Shown here: piece after piece, positions 22,657-31,415 of the stretch
Numbering within the stretch: the first letter of the stretch is position 1
Layout: every line of letters starts with the position of its first letter
NCBI GenBank assembly: GCA_900314495.1
Contig: OMVJ01000038.1
Coordinates: 1-32,732, forward strand
Direction of reading: 5' to 3'
DNA: 32,732 bases
Origin: an uncultured Olsenella sp.
GTDB taxonomy: Bacteria > Actinomycetota > Coriobacteriia > Coriobacteriales > Atopobiaceae
The notes under the pieces: generated by a model
Told to the model about the DNA's origin: nothing
Databases searched by the model: none
Seen by the model: the letters and a program-made list of their open reading frames with translations, nothing else
Program-made: the position numbers and the translations under genes

Positions 22657-24360
22657 CTACTTCGCGGCAGCCTGGAGGGCGGCACGAACCTCGGCGGAGG
22701 TCTCGAGCTTCAGGATCTTCTCGACCAGGGCGTCGGCCTCCTCGATGGTCCACTGGGAGATGATGCGACGGGTGCGCAGGATGCTCGGGGCGGAGACAGA
22801 GAACTCGGTCAGGCCAAAGCTCAGCAGCACGGGGATGAGCAGCGGGTCAGCCGCGGCCTCGCCGCACATGCCGACCATGATGCCCTCCTTGACGCCGTTG
22901 GTGATGATGGCCTTGAGGGAGCGGATGACGGACGGCTGGTACACGTTGTACAGGTAGGCGACGCGGTCGTTGCCACGGTCGGCGCACATGGTGTAGCCAA
23001 TGAGGTCGTTGGTGCCGATGGAGAAGAAGTCGCACTCCTTGGCCAGCAGGTCAGAGACCAGGGACGCGGAGGGCGTCTCGACCATGGTGCCGACCTCGAT
23101 GTCCGGGTTGTACTTCACGCCCTCGGCGTCGAGCTCCTTCTTGCAGACCTCCACGAGCTCCTTGACCTTACGGACCTCGTCAACGGTGGTGACCAGCGGG
23201 ATCATGATCTTGATGTCGCCGTAGGCGGAGGCGCGCAGCAGGGCGCGGAGCTGGACCTTGTACTGGTCCGGGTTGTTGAGGCAGTAACGCACAGCACGGA
23301 AGCCCATGAAGGGGTTGTCCTCATGCTGCATGTTCATGTACGGGATCTCCTTGTCGCCACCCACGTCGAGCGTGCGGATGATGACCGGCTTGTCCTTCAT
23401 GGCCAGGGCGACCTTCTGGTAGGCAGCGAACTGCTCCTCCTCGGACGGCAGCTCCTTGGCGTCCATGAACAGGAACTCGGAGCGGAACAGGCCAACGCCC
23501 TCGCAGTCGTGCTCCAGCGCGCCCTGGGCGTCGCTGGGGTTGCCGATGTTGGCGACGAGCAGGACCTCCTTGCCGTCAGCCGTCTTGGTGGGCACGCCAC
23601 GGAAGGCCTCAAGGGCGGCCTTGTCGGCGGCGTACTTCTTGGCCAGGTCGTTGTAGTGCTCCAGCTCCTCGGCGGTGGGGTCAACGATGACCTTGCCCTT
23701 GCCGCCATCGACGACGACCATGTCGCCGTTCTTGATGTTCTTCGTCACGTCGGCAACGGAGAGGACGGCAGGAATCTCCAGCGCGCGGGCGATGATGGCG
23801 GAGTGGGAGGTGCGGCCGCCGGTCTCCGTAACGATGGCGACGACGTTCTGCTTGTCGATGTCCGCCGTCATGGAAGGCGTGAGCTCGTGAACGATGATGA
23901 CCGAGTTCTCGGGCAGGCTGGAGAGGTCCACCATCTCCTGGCCCAGGAGGTCAGCCAGAAGGGCGGTGCGGACGTCTGCGATGTCAGCCGCGCGCTCGCG
24001 GAAGAGCTCGTCCTCCATGTTGGAGAACATGTTGTAGTACATGTCGTACGCATCGGAAACGCCCTGCTCGGCGCACATGCCACCGTCGATGGAGCCGATG
24101 ACCATTTCCTTGATGCCGTCGTCCTCGGCGAACTCGATGTGGGCGTTCATGATGCCCGCCTCGTTCTCCAGGCCGTTGGCCTTCATGCGCTCGATCTGGG
24201 CGTTGGTCTGGGCGATGAACTTCTCGATTGCGGCCTCATAACGCGCCTTCTCGGCCTCCGCGTCCTCCGGCTTGTGCGGAGTGAAGGAAAGGTCGGGCTC
24301 GACGGCAACGCGGGCAACACCAATGCCGATACCGTCGGAAGCGTTGACACCCTCAAACAT
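22657..24360 (-). CDS. ptsI: PTS enzyme I (phosphoenolpyruvate-protein phosphotransferase)
   Basis: 567 residues from the ATG at 24360, chosen because AGGAGG lies six bases upstream; the ATG at 24366 would abut that site. GGRTSHSAIIARALEIPAV holds the phosphorylated His186. VGLFRSEFLFMD, RTLDVGGDKEIPY, FFSIGTNDLIGYTMCADRGN and GMCGEAAADPLLIPVLLSFG are the PEP-binding barrel motifs with the active-site Cys. It takes phosphate from PEP and passes it to HPr, starting all PTS sugar uptake. No HPr gene is next to it. It is followed by the terminator at 22592 and is separated from the fructose genes by another terminator. Confidence 0.97.
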   Translation of the reverse strand: MFEGVNASDGIGIGVARVAVEPDLSFTPHKPEDAEAEKARYEAAIEKFIAQTNAQIERMKANGLENEAGIMNAHIEFAEDDGIKEMVIGSIDGGMCAEQGVSDAYDMYYNMFSNMEDELFRERAADIADVRTALLADLLGQEMVDLSSLPENSVIIVHELTPSMTADIDKQNVVAIVTETGGRTSHSAIIARALEIPAVLSVADVTKNIKNGDMVVVDGGKGKVIVDPTAEELEHYNDLAKKYAADKAALEAFRGVPTKTADGKEVLLVANIGNPSDAQGALEHDCEGVGLFRSEFLFMDAKELPSEEEQFAAYQKVALAMKDKPVIIRTLDVGGDKEIPYMNMQHEDNPFMGFRAVRYCLNNPDQYKVQLRALLRASAYGDIKIMIPLVTTVDEVRKVKELVEVCKKELDAEGVKYNPDIEVGTMVETPSASLVSDLLAKECDFFSIGTNDLIGYTMCADRGNDRVAYLYNVYQPSVIRSLKAIITNGVKEGIMVGMCGEAAADPLLIPVLLSFGLTEFSVSAPSILRTRRIISQWTIEEADALVEKILKLETSAEVRAALQAAAK

Positions 24361-24432
24361 GTGCATCCTCCTGTCACTTATACACCGTGCGCATGCGTTA
24401 CGCACAGCAAAACCTACCCATAGTAATAACGC

Positions 24433-24468
24433 AAAAAGGGCTGGCAGCACCCAAGCTACCAGCCCTTT
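24433..24468 (-). terminator. Rho-independent terminator after fruK
   Basis: On the minus strand AAAGGGCTGG pairs with CCAGCCCTTT around a 14-base loop and is followed by TTTTTGC. It ends the EIIA-fruK transcript before enzyme I, whose own promoter must lie between about 24361 and 24432. Confidence 0.9.
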
Positions 24469-24498
24469 GGTTGGACTTAACCTTCTGAACGGTAAAGG

Positions 24499-25434
24499 CT
24501 ACTTCTTGGCCGCCATCATCTTGTTAAGGGCGGTGACAACACGGTCGATGGTGGACCGCTTGGCGATTGCCTTGCTGCCGGCAGTGGCGGTGCCGCAGGC
24601 GGACGCGAAGATGAGCGCCTCCTGGTACTCGTCATAGGTGCCGCCGGCCTTGGCCTTGGAGATGAAGCCCGCGACCATGGAGTCGCCAGCGCCGGTGGCG
24701 TTGACGAGCTTGATCTTGGCGGTGGGGACGGTGTGCTCCTCACCGTGCTCGTCCACCAGGGCGGCGCCGTGGCCACCGCAGGAGACGACCACGTTCTGGG
24801 CGCCAAGCTCATGCAGCTTGTGCGCGTAGGGCATGCAGTCCTCGGGGGTCTCGGGCTGGGCGTTGAAGATGCGGCCGACCTCGTGGTTGTTGGGCTTGAT
24901 GAGGAACGGCTGCGCAGCCAGGGACTTCATGAGCAGCTGGCCAGGGGCGTCAACCACGAAGCGGATGCCGCGGCCGGCGAGGCGGCGCATGATGATGTCG
25001 TACATGTCCTCCGGGAGGGAGGTGGGGATGGAACCGGTGAGCACCAGGATGTCGCCCTCGCCAATGCCGTCAATGCGGTCAAGAAGCTCGTCGACCTTCT
25101 TCTGGGAGATCTTGGGGCCCATGCCGTTGCAGATGGTCATGACGATGCCCTGGAGCTTCACGTTGATGCGGGTGTAGCCCTTGTCCAGCGTCACGAAGTT
25201 GGAGGCGATGCCCTTCTCCTGCAGGCGCTTGATGAGGTAGTCACCGGTGAAGCCAGCAGCGATGCCAAGCGCGACGTTGGTCACGCCAAGCTCGTTGAGA
25301 AGAGTCGAGATGTTGATGCCGTTGCCGCCGATGTGGAGCTCCTCGCTTGAGGACCTGTTGGTGAAGCCCATGTCAAGCGTCAGAGGATGCATCACATAGT
25401 CAATCGCCGGATTAAGCGTCACGGTGTAGATCAA
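24499..25434 (-). CDS. fruK: 1-phosphofructokinase (PfkB family)
   Basis: 311 residues. The start is a TTG at 25434 with GGAG six bases upstream, giving the conserved MIYTVTLNPAIDYVM opening. GGNGINISTLLNELG near residue 37 is the substrate-binding glycine motif. NATGAGDSMVAGFI near 250 holds the catalytic Asp and anion hole. It phosphorylates fructose 1-phosphate to fructose 1,6-bisphosphate after PTS uptake; tagatose-6-phosphate kinase is a close alternative. It lies 86 bases downstream of the EIIA gene. A perfect hairpin CCGCGGC/GCCGCGG (25476-25493) in that gap may tune relative expression. Confidence 0.92.
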   Translation of the reverse strand: MIYTVTLNPAIDYVMHPLTLDMGFTNRSSSEELHIGGNGINISTLLNELGVTNVALGIAAGFTGDYLIKRLQEKGIASNFVTLDKGYTRINVKLQGIVMTICNGMGPKISQKKVDELLDRIDGIGEGDILVLTGSIPTSLPEDMYDIIMRRLAGRGIRFVVDAPGQLLMKSLAAQPFLIKPNNHEVGRIFNAQPETPEDCMPYAHKLHELGAQNVVVSCGGHGAALVDEHGEEHTVPTAKIKLVNATGAGDSMVAGFISKAKAGGTYDEYQEALIFASACGTATAGSKAIAKRSTIDRVVTALNKMMAAKK

Positions 25435-25520
25435 TGCAATCTCCGTCCTTCCATATTCGAAGCACCCGGCGCTTGCCGCGGCGCGTGCCGCGGGCAGGCG
25501 TCAATGGCGTTCGCTTTGCC

Positions 25521-25976
25521 CTACTCTGCCAGGCGGCTGTTGATAGCAGCGGCAATCTCCTCGGCGTCCGCAGACTCCAGGATGGTGCTGCAGAAGTCCG
25601 GCTGCATGAGCATGGCGGCAACCTTGGCCAGGACGGCGAGGTGCGTGGTGCCAGCCTGATCATCAGGCACGTAGATGGCGATGGCGGCCTTGATTGGCTT
25701 CTCGTCCATGGACTTCCACTCGATGTCAGAGGCAAACTTCACGACCACGAGCGCGACGTCCTTGACGGCGGCAGACTTGGCGTGAGGAAGAGCGAAGCCG
25801 CCTACCATGCCGGTAGAACCCTGGGCCTCGCGCTCCTTGAAGGCGGCGAGAAGAGCGTCCTTGTCGTCACTGATGCCGAGCTCGACGCCCTTGGCAGCCA
25901 GGAACTCCAGAGCCTCCTCCGTGGTGGTAGCGGGGTTGTCAAAAAAGACGTGCGTTGCGTTGACCAAATCGCTCAT
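25521..25976 (-). CDS. Fructose/mannitol-type PTS EIIA protein
   Basis: 151 residues from an ATG at 25976 with GAGGAG seven bases upstream. GGFALPHAKSAAVKD contains the phospho-accepting His of the PTS EIIA type-2 family, and the length is right for a stand-alone EIIA. It passes phosphate from HPr to a fructose EIIBC permease, which is not in this window. First gene of the pair with fruK. Confidence 0.93.
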   Translation of the reverse strand: MSDLVNATHVFFDNPATTTEEALEFLAAKGVELGISDDKDALLAAFKEREAQGSTGMVGGFALPHAKSAAVKDVALVVVKFASDIEWKSMDEKPIKAAIAIYVPDDQAGTTHLAVLAKVAAMLMQPDFCSTILESADAEEIAAAINSRLAE

Positions 25977-26089
25977 TCGTTACTCCTCACCGGACATTCC
26001 GAACGGAACAGCCCTTGCGTCCAAACGACCAACGACCTTCCTCTGGCTTGCGGGATGAGCCCCCGAAAGCCACTCTCCACACTTTCACA

Positions 26090-26117
26090 AATATAGCGAA
26101 CTATGCAGCAATCGGAA
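26090..26117 (-). promoter_or_regulatory. Possible promoter of the EIIA-fruK operon
   Basis: On the minus strand TATATT (26090-26095) follows TTCCGA (26112-26117) with a 16-base spacer in an AT-rich patch 115 bases before the EIIA start codon. The -35 is poor. No operator is recognised. Confidence 0.35.
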
Positions 26118-26237
26118 GGTTGACCTCGTTCATTTTAGGTCGGCGGCATATCCATAATGGTGGCATGATATTCTACTCGCGACGATTTTTCTTTTCCCTC
26201 ATTTGCCCATGACAAGGGCGGAAGGACAGTTCGCACC

Positions 26238-26705
26238 ATGCGCCACGAGGAGCTCCGCCTGGACAACCAGCTGTGCTTTCCGCTGTATTCGGCCTCGCGT
26301 GCCGTTGTGCGAGCGTACAAACCCTATTTGGACAAAATCGGGCTCACCTACACACAGTACATAACCATGATGGCCCTGTGGGAGCACGCCCCCCTTACGG
26401 TGAACGAGCTTGGCGCCCTTCTGTACCTTGACTCCGGCACCCTGACGCCCCTTCTGAAGAAGCTTGAGCAGAAGGGCCTGGTGACGCGCACGCGCTCCGC
26501 GGAGGACAACCGCCGCGTGCTGGTGGGCCTGACGGGCCAGGGCACCGCGCTGCAGGACCAGGCCGCAGCCATTCCCCACCAGATGGAGCGCGAGCTGAGC
26601 CTGCCGCGGGAGGACGCCCTGGAGCTGTACCGCATACTGCACGAGTTCCTGGGTGACCGACCCGCCCCCGGCCAGGAGCCCGGCTGCTCACGGCAAGACA
26701 GCTAG
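26238..26705 (+). CDS. OhrR-like MarR-family regulator
   Basis: 155 residues. LDNQLCFPLYSASRAVVRAY is the hallmark N-terminus of OhrR, with the peroxide-sensing Cys13 in place. TYTQYITMMALWE and the winged helix LYLDSGTLTPLLKKLEQKGL with TRTRSAEDNRRVLVGLT follow the family closely. OhrR represses ohr until organic hydroperoxides oxidise the Cys. No ohr peroxidase gene is adjacent. The ribosome site GGAAGG is a little far (about 12 bases) from the ATG. It is divergent from the EIIA gene. Confidence 0.88.
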   Translation: MRHEELRLDNQLCFPLYSASRAVVRAYKPYLDKIGLTYTQYITMMALWEHAPLTVNELGALLYLDSGTLTPLLKKLEQKGLVTRTRSAEDNRRVLVGLTGQGTALQDQAAAIPHQMERELSLPREDALELYRILHEFLGDRPAPGQEPGCSRQDS

Positions 26706-26975
26706 CGAATTCCCGCGAAGGCACAAGGAGCCGTTCCCGTTGGCAAAAGGCCAGCTAGCGGCCGTGGTCGCCCCGCGCCCACGGCGTTGGGCGCGGCGCG
26801 CGCATGCCGATGTTATTGATATCAAAACCCAAAAGAAACATTCGGCGCTTACCTTCTGGTTGGTGAAGCAAGCGCTCTGGCCGCACGCGCACCGCAGGAA
26901 TCGGTGGGCGGTTGCCGCGTGAAGCAGATTGCACCCTGGGAGCACGCAGCGAACAGACACGATCGAGGAGGAACA

Positions 26976-27749
26976 ATGAAGCCAATCGTGGGCGTCGTCC
27001 CGCTCTATGACCTTGAGAAGCAGTGCATCTGGATGCTGCCCGCCTACCTGAACATGCTGAGGGCCTGCGGCGCAACCCCCATGATCCTCCCCTTCACGAC
27101 GGACCGCGCGGAGACGCGCCGCATGTTCGAGCTCTGCGACGGCCTCCTGCTGACGGGCGGCCAGGACATTGACCCCAAGCTCTACGGTGAGCAGCCCATC
27201 CCAGCGTGCGGCAAGCCCTGCCACACCCGCGACGCCCTGGAGGACGCGCTCCTTTCCATGGCACTCAGCACGGAGAAGCCGGTCCTGGGCATCTGCCGTG
27301 GCATCCAGCTCATGAACGTGGCGCTGGGCGGGACGCTGTGGCAGGACATTCCCTCGCAGGTGCAGGGGGCCGCGGGGCACGAGACGGGCGCCTCGGGCGC
27401 CACGCACCACCCCGTGCGCGTTCGCGTTGGCTCGCCCCTGTGGAACCTTATAGAGAAGAACACCATAGACGTCGTGAGCTACCACCACCAGGGCGTGAAG
27501 AAGCTGGCCCACTGCCTGCAGCCCATGGCCTACTCCTCGGACGGCATAGTGGAGGCAGTGTGCATTCCCGAGCAGCGCTTCTGCTGGGCCGTGCAGTGGC
27601 ACCCGGAGCTCAGCTGGGAGGCCTCGCCGCAGCAGCGGGCCATCGTGCGCGCGTTCGTGCGCGCCTCCAGGGACTGGGCCGCCAGCGTGCACCAGCCCAA
27701 GATGCCCGGCATGGGCCGCGAGGACGAGCCGGAGCTGACCATGCCCTAG
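26976..27749 (+). CDS. Class-I glutamine-amidotransferase-like hydrolase (peptidase C26, PuuD-like)
   Basis: 257 residues from an ATG at 26976 with GAGGAGG upstream. LLTGGQDIDPKLYGE, the nucleophile elbow GICRGIQLMN (Cys107) and QWHPE (His209) match gamma-glutamyl-gamma-aminobutyrate hydrolases and related peptidase C26 proteins. Such enzymes split gamma-glutamyl amides of amines in the cytoplasm. No putrescine-pathway neighbours are seen, so the real substrate is open. The 270 bases before it hold no recognised feature. Confidence 0.88.
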   Translation: MKPIVGVVPLYDLEKQCIWMLPAYLNMLRACGATPMILPFTTDRAETRRMFELCDGLLLTGGQDIDPKLYGEQPIPACGKPCHTRDALEDALLSMALSTEKPVLGICRGIQLMNVALGGTLWQDIPSQVQGAAGHETGASGATHHPVRVRVGSPLWNLIEKNTIDVVSYHHQGVKKLAHCLQPMAYSSDGIVEAVCIPEQRFCWAVQWHPELSWEASPQQRAIVRAFVRASRDWAASVHQPKMPGMGREDEPELTMP

Positions 27750-27873
27750 GCTAGGGCGCGCCTTTGCGGGCCAACGGGACGTTCAACAGCGCAAATGCAG
27801 TAGCCTCACGCTTCCGCAGGTGAGAAAGCTGCTACCATGGCACAGAACGAGCCGAGTGACCCGCGGAGACTTC

Positions 27874-28191
27874 ATGTCGGACGCCTCGCATAAGACAACC
27901 AAGCAGGACCTTGGTGCCGCCGCAACCCAGAGGGGACGCGCGGAGGGCACGTTGCCCCCTTCTGAGCAGGAAGGTGCCAGCGGAGCGCAGGAGGAGCACA
28001 CTCCCCTCTCCAGGCTGTTTGGCACCGCCACGCCCTCCCGCCGCGGTGACGACTGGCGACTCACCATCCTGTTCGCCCTGGTCTGCATTGCCGTCATCGC
28101 GGCCCTTACCTGGTGCGTCATAGGCTGGAGGGAGTCTCAGCACCTGGTGGCAGTCACGGGGGCGATAAAGGCCGCGGGCGTGGCCTTCTAG
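27874..28191 (+). CDS. Small single-pass membrane protein, hypothetical
   Basis: 105 residues from an ATG at 27874 with GGAG five bases upstream. Residues 1-60 are polar and low-complexity. One membrane helix (LTILFALVCIAVIAALTWCV) follows, with a short tail. No family recognised. Upstream, GTAGC-CTCAC / GTGAG-GCTAC (27800-27835) can fold into a two-part stem in the leader. Confidence 0.65.
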   Translation: MSDASHKTTKQDLGAAATQRGRAEGTLPPSEQEGASGAQEEHTPLSRLFGTATPSRRGDDWRLTILFALVCIAVIAALTWCVIGWRESQHLVAVTGAIKAAGVAF

Positions 28192-28221
28192 GCCGGCGGA
28201 GCACCGGAGCGGGCACGCCCG

Positions 28222-29568
28222 CTATTCCGCGTTTGCCGCGGCGGCAACCAGCCGGTAGGCCACCTGGTAGGGCACGTTCTTCTCCGCCGCCAGGGCCGCC
28301 ACGGACTCGTATTCCGGGTAGGCCCGAACCTCCCCGCCGGGCAGGACCACGCGCTTGGCCCTTGCGGCGCCCATGCGGGTCTGCACGTCCACGATGCTGC
28401 GCGGAAGCGCCGTGCGCTCCACCGGGTAGCGGCGAACCCCAATGGTCGTGGTGTCCTCGAAGAGCACCTGCTCGCAGGCGGCAATCTTGCCCTCTGTGCA
28501 CAGGACCTCAATCTGGTAGCCGGGGCGGCACTTCTTCATGTATACGGGCAGGTAGTGGGCCTCATTGGCACCGGCCTGGTACAGGCGGGCCAGCGCGTGG
28601 CCCAGGGCCTCGCCCGTGCAGTCGTCCACCTCGGTCTCCAGCTTCCAGAGGGGCGCCTTGGCACCGCACGCCCCCGGGCAAGGGCAGGCATCCCGCGCGG
28701 CCACGGGAGCGGCCTCCACCGGCTGGATGAGAAACGCGCGCACGGTTGAGGGAGGGTCGTAGGCACGCTTGCCGCAACCCACGCCAACGCCCTGCACCTT
28801 GTAGGTGGCAGGGAGCCTGTCCAGCGTGCGCACGGCGGCCGCGATCGCCGCCCCCGTGGGCGTTACGAACTCGCCCACCCGGTGGGTCTGGGAGAGGACC
28901 AGGCCGCAGTCCGCGACTATGTTGGCCACCGCCGGGACGGGCACGCTCAGCACACCGTGGGCCACGCGGACCTGCCCTGTGCCCTCCGCGAGGGGCGAGA
29001 CGTAGGCGTCCGTCACGCCAAGGTTGTCCAGGCAGTAGGCGGCGGACACCACGTCCACGATGGAATCCACCGCGCCCACCTCGTGGAAGTGGACCTCCTG
29101 CTGGGGCACGCCATGGGCCTTCGCCTCTGCCGCGGCCACGATCCCAAAGATCCTGTGCGCGAGGCCCCTGGCGCCGGGCGTGAGGTCGGCGACATCTATG
29201 ATGCGGGCCACGTCCGCCGGCGTGCGATGCTCGTGGTGATGGGTGTGGTGGTGGTCGTGGTCGTGGTGGTAGTCGTGGTGGTCGTGATGCGCGTGTTCGC
29301 GGTGGGCGTCGTCGCCGTTGAGACCACCGTACAGGTAGTCCATGTCGTGGTCGTGGCCCTGGTGGTCCGCGTCCAGCACCACGTCGAAGTCGCACGCGTC
29401 AACGCCCGCGGGGCGCTTGCGCGTGACCCTCACCTCGAAGCCGTCAACGTGCAGGCTGGCAAGGGCGGCGCGCAGGCCATCCTCGCTGGCACCAAGGTCG
29501 AGCAGGGCCCCGACGACCATGTCTCCGCTGATGCCCGTGTCGCACTGCAGGTACAGGGTCTTGCCCAT
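28222..29568 (-). CDS. larC: LarC, nickel insertion for the nickel-pincer cofactor
   Basis: 448 residues from an ATG at 29568 with GGAGG five bases upstream. The opening LYLQCDTGISGDMVVGALLD and GVPQQEVHFHEVGAVDSIVD are family hallmarks. A His-rich loop lies at 69-114 (HREHAHHDHHDYHHDHDHHH within it), suited to hold nickel. The C-terminal half carries LETEVDDCTGEALGHALARL. LarC is a CTP-dependent cyclometallase that inserts Ni into the pincer cofactor made by LarB and LarE. In Lactobacillus plantarum it is made by ribosomal frameshifting from two frames; here a single frame encodes all of it. Confidence 0.95.
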   Translation of the reverse strand: MGKTLYLQCDTGISGDMVVGALLDLGASEDGLRAALASLHVDGFEVRVTRKRPAGVDACDFDVVLDADHQGHDHDMDYLYGGLNGDDAHREHAHHDHHDYHHDHDHHHTHHHEHRTPADVARIIDVADLTPGARGLAHRIFGIVAAAEAKAHGVPQQEVHFHEVGAVDSIVDVVSAAYCLDNLGVTDAYVSPLAEGTGQVRVAHGVLSVPVPAVANIVADCGLVLSQTHRVGEFVTPTGAAIAAAVRTLDRLPATYKVQGVGVGCGKRAYDPPSTVRAFLIQPVEAAPVAARDACPCPGACGAKAPLWKLETEVDDCTGEALGHALARLYQAGANEAHYLPVYMKKCRPGYQIEVLCTEGKIAACEQVLFEDTTTIGVRRYPVERTALPRSIVDVQTRMGAARAKRVVLPGGEVRAYPEYESVAALAAEKNVPYQVAYRLVAAAANAE

Positions 29569-29643
29569 GGGAACCTCCACATCCGTCCGCGGCTGCGGAC
29601 AGTAGCTGCCAACCGTTGCCAACCTCTTGCGCCTGGGGGCACA

Positions 29644-30360
29644 TTATCGCACGTCGCCGCCGCGCCTGACTCCCACGTGGTCGATCATGGCCGCCTGGTA
29701 GCCGGCGCCGAAGCCGTTGTCTATGTTGACCACGCTCACCCCGCTGGCACAGGAGTTCAGCATGCTCAGCAGGGCGGCCAGCCCGCCGAACGAGGCGCCG
29801 TAGCCAACACTGGTGGGGCATGCGATGACCGGCCCGGACGCCAGGCCGCCTATCACGCTGGCCAACGCCCCCTCCATGCCGGCAATTGCCACGACGCAGG
29901 TTGCGTGCTCGATTTCCTCCGAGTGGGCGAGCAGCCGGTGGATGCCGGCCACCCCCACGTCATACAGGCGGACCACGCGGCTGCCCAGCATCTGCGCGGT
30001 GAGGGCGGCCTCCTCCGCACAGTAGAGGTCGCTGGTTCCCGCGCAGCACACGGCAACGTAGCCAACCCCGTCGGGTTCTGGCAGGTTACCCACAATCCCC
30101 AGGTGGCAGTCCTCGTGGTAATGAAACGCAAGCGGTTCCTCGCCCTGGGCAAGCAGCTGGGACACGGCGGCCGCCTTGCCGGCGTCCACGCGCGTCACCA
30201 GAAGGCGTTCCTCTCCCCCGTCGACCAGCGCCCGCACGATGCCCGCAATCTGCTCCGCCGTCTTGCCCGCCCCGTATATGACCTCGCTGGCACCCGTGCG
30301 CATGCGGCGCCCCAGGTCCGGCTTGGCATAGCCAAGGTCCACAAACGAGTCCTTCTCCAC
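29644..30360 (-). CDS. larB: LarB, carboxylase/hydrolase of nicotinate adenine dinucleotide
   Basis: 238 residues using a GTG at 30360, seven bases after AGGGGG; another GTG lies at 30396 without such a site. LGRRMRTGASEVIYGAGKT and the AIR-carboxylase-like C-terminus VIACPTSVGYGASFGGLAAL with VNIDNGFGAGY identify LarB. It carboxylates the pyridinium ring of NaAD and cleaves the anhydride, the first step of nickel-pincer cofactor synthesis. It is upstream of larC (75-base gap) and divergent from larE. Confidence 0.95.
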   Translation of the reverse strand: MEKDSFVDLGYAKPDLGRRMRTGASEVIYGAGKTAEQIAGIVRALVDGGEERLLVTRVDAGKAAAVSQLLAQGEEPLAFHYHEDCHLGIVGNLPEPDGVGYVAVCCAGTSDLYCAEEAALTAQMLGSRVVRLYDVGVAGIHRLLAHSEEIEHATCVVAIAGMEGALASVIGGLASGPVIACPTSVGYGASFGGLAALLSMLNSCASGVSVVNIDNGFGAGYQAAMIDHVGVRRGGDVR

Positions 30361-30403
30361 GATCACACCCCCTGGCGGCGCCGGCGCGTGCCGCACGTCA
30401 CCC

Positions 30404-30427
30404 TTGTTCAGCCTAGTTACCTATAAT
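30404..30427 (+). promoter_or_regulatory. Probable larE promoter -10
   Basis: A consensus TATAAT (30422-30427) lies 33 bases before the larE ATG. TTGTTC at 30404 is too close (12 bases) to be a standard -35, so an activator may be involved. No operator is recognised in the 99-base divergent region. Confidence 0.4.
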
Positions 30428-30459
30428 GTCGCAGAAAGCAAGCATGGGAAAGGGATCGC

Positions 30460-31302
30460 ATGACACAACCCGCGGAGAGGGACATTCACCAGAAGCTGGC
30501 GGACCTCCAGGCGTATCTTCGAAGCCTAGGTACCGTGGCCGTCGCGTTTTCCGGCGGGGTGGACTCCAGCCTGCTGCTGAAGGTGGCCCACGACACCCTT
30601 GGGGACGGCGCCTTTGCCATAACGGCAGAGACGCACACCATGCCCAGCGAGGACAAGCCCGCAACGGAGGAGTTCTGCCGGCGCGAGGGCATTAGGCAGT
30701 ACATCCTCACCTACGACGAGCTGCAGATTCCCGGCTTTGCCCAGAACCCGACCAACCGCTGCTACCTGTGCAAGACGGCGCTCTTCGAGCACATGGCCGC
30801 CATTGCCAACGAGCACGGGGCCGCGGCGCTGGTGGAGGGCAGCAACCTGGACGACGAGGGCGACTACCGGCCGGGGCTCAGGGCCGTGGCAGAGCAGGGC
30901 GTTAAGAGCCCCCTGCGGCACGCCGGCCTGCACAAGCAGGACATTCGCGACCTCAGCCGCGAGCTGGGACTCCCCACCTGGGACAAGCCGGCCGCCGCGT
31001 GCCTAAGCTCCCGCTTCCCCTACTGGCACCAGATCACGGAGCAGAAGCTTCGCATGGTGGACGAGGCGGAGAACTACCTGCGCTCCCTGGGCGTGGGGCA
31101 GGTGCGCGTGCGCATTCACGACGACCTGGCCCGCATCGAGGTCTCGCAGGGAGACATTGACCTGCTGGCCCGCGCCGACGTGCGGGCGCAGGTCGACCAG
31201 AGGCTGCGCGAGCTGGGCTTTGCGTACGTGACGCTGGACCTGGCCGGCTTCCGCTCCGGCTCCATGAACGAGACCCTGAGCGAGCAGGACAAGGCGCAGT
31301 AG
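30460..31302 (+). CDS. larE: LarE, ATP-dependent sacrificial sulfur transferase
   Basis: 280 residues; ATG with AAAGGG upstream. The PP-loop SGGVDSS (31-37) adenylates the substrate carboxylate. NPTNRCYLCKTALFEHM and LVEGSNLDDEGDYRPGLRA are conserved LarE blocks. KPAAACLSSRFPY places Cys181 at the position of the sacrificial sulfur donor Cys176 of L. plantarum LarE. It turns the two carboxylates made by LarB into thiocarboxylates. Together with larB and larC the cofactor pathway is complete here, while the racemase larA is elsewhere or absent. Confidence 0.95.
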   Translation: MTQPAERDIHQKLADLQAYLRSLGTVAVAFSGGVDSSLLLKVAHDTLGDGAFAITAETHTMPSEDKPATEEFCRREGIRQYILTYDELQIPGFAQNPTNRCYLCKTALFEHMAAIANEHGAAALVEGSNLDDEGDYRPGLRAVAEQGVKSPLRHAGLHKQDIRDLSRELGLPTWDKPAAACLSSRFPYWHQITEQKLRMVDEAENYLRSLGVGQVRVRIHDDLARIEVSQGDIDLLARADVRAQVDQRLRELGFAYVTLDLAGFRSGSMNETLSEQDKAQ

Positions 31303-31306
31303 CGAG

Positions 31307-31344
31307 GGCGGGTCCGCGCGAGGCCACGCCGAGGCGGATCCGCC
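31307..31344. terminator. Hairpin after larE
   Basis: GGCGGGTCCGC (31307-31317) pairs with GCGGATCCGCC (31334-31344) with one G-T wobble, starting just after the larE stop. No T-run follows, so termination may be Rho-assisted. Confidence 0.45.
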
Positions 31345-31415
31345 CCGACAAGAGACAGGACCGCACGCGCGGCCCTGCTGCAAGGAAGCCTGTTGAGGAG
31401 CCCCCTCGGGGCGCC

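Noticed and set aside
24377-24382. TATAAG (minus strand) as the -10 of ptsI
   Set aside because: Transcription would start within the ribosome binding site, leaving no usable leader.
23323-24423. 366-codon plus-strand frame rich in Val, Leu and His
   Set aside because: Antisense shadow of enzyme I, which has complete PTS motifs.
29225-29300. Simple GTGGTC-like repeat
   Set aside because: It is the coding sequence of the His-rich loop in LarC, not an independent repeat.
28882-30426. 514-codon plus-strand open frame with long Val runs
   Set aside because: It is antisense to larC and larB; the Val repeats are the complement of the LarC His-rich loop.
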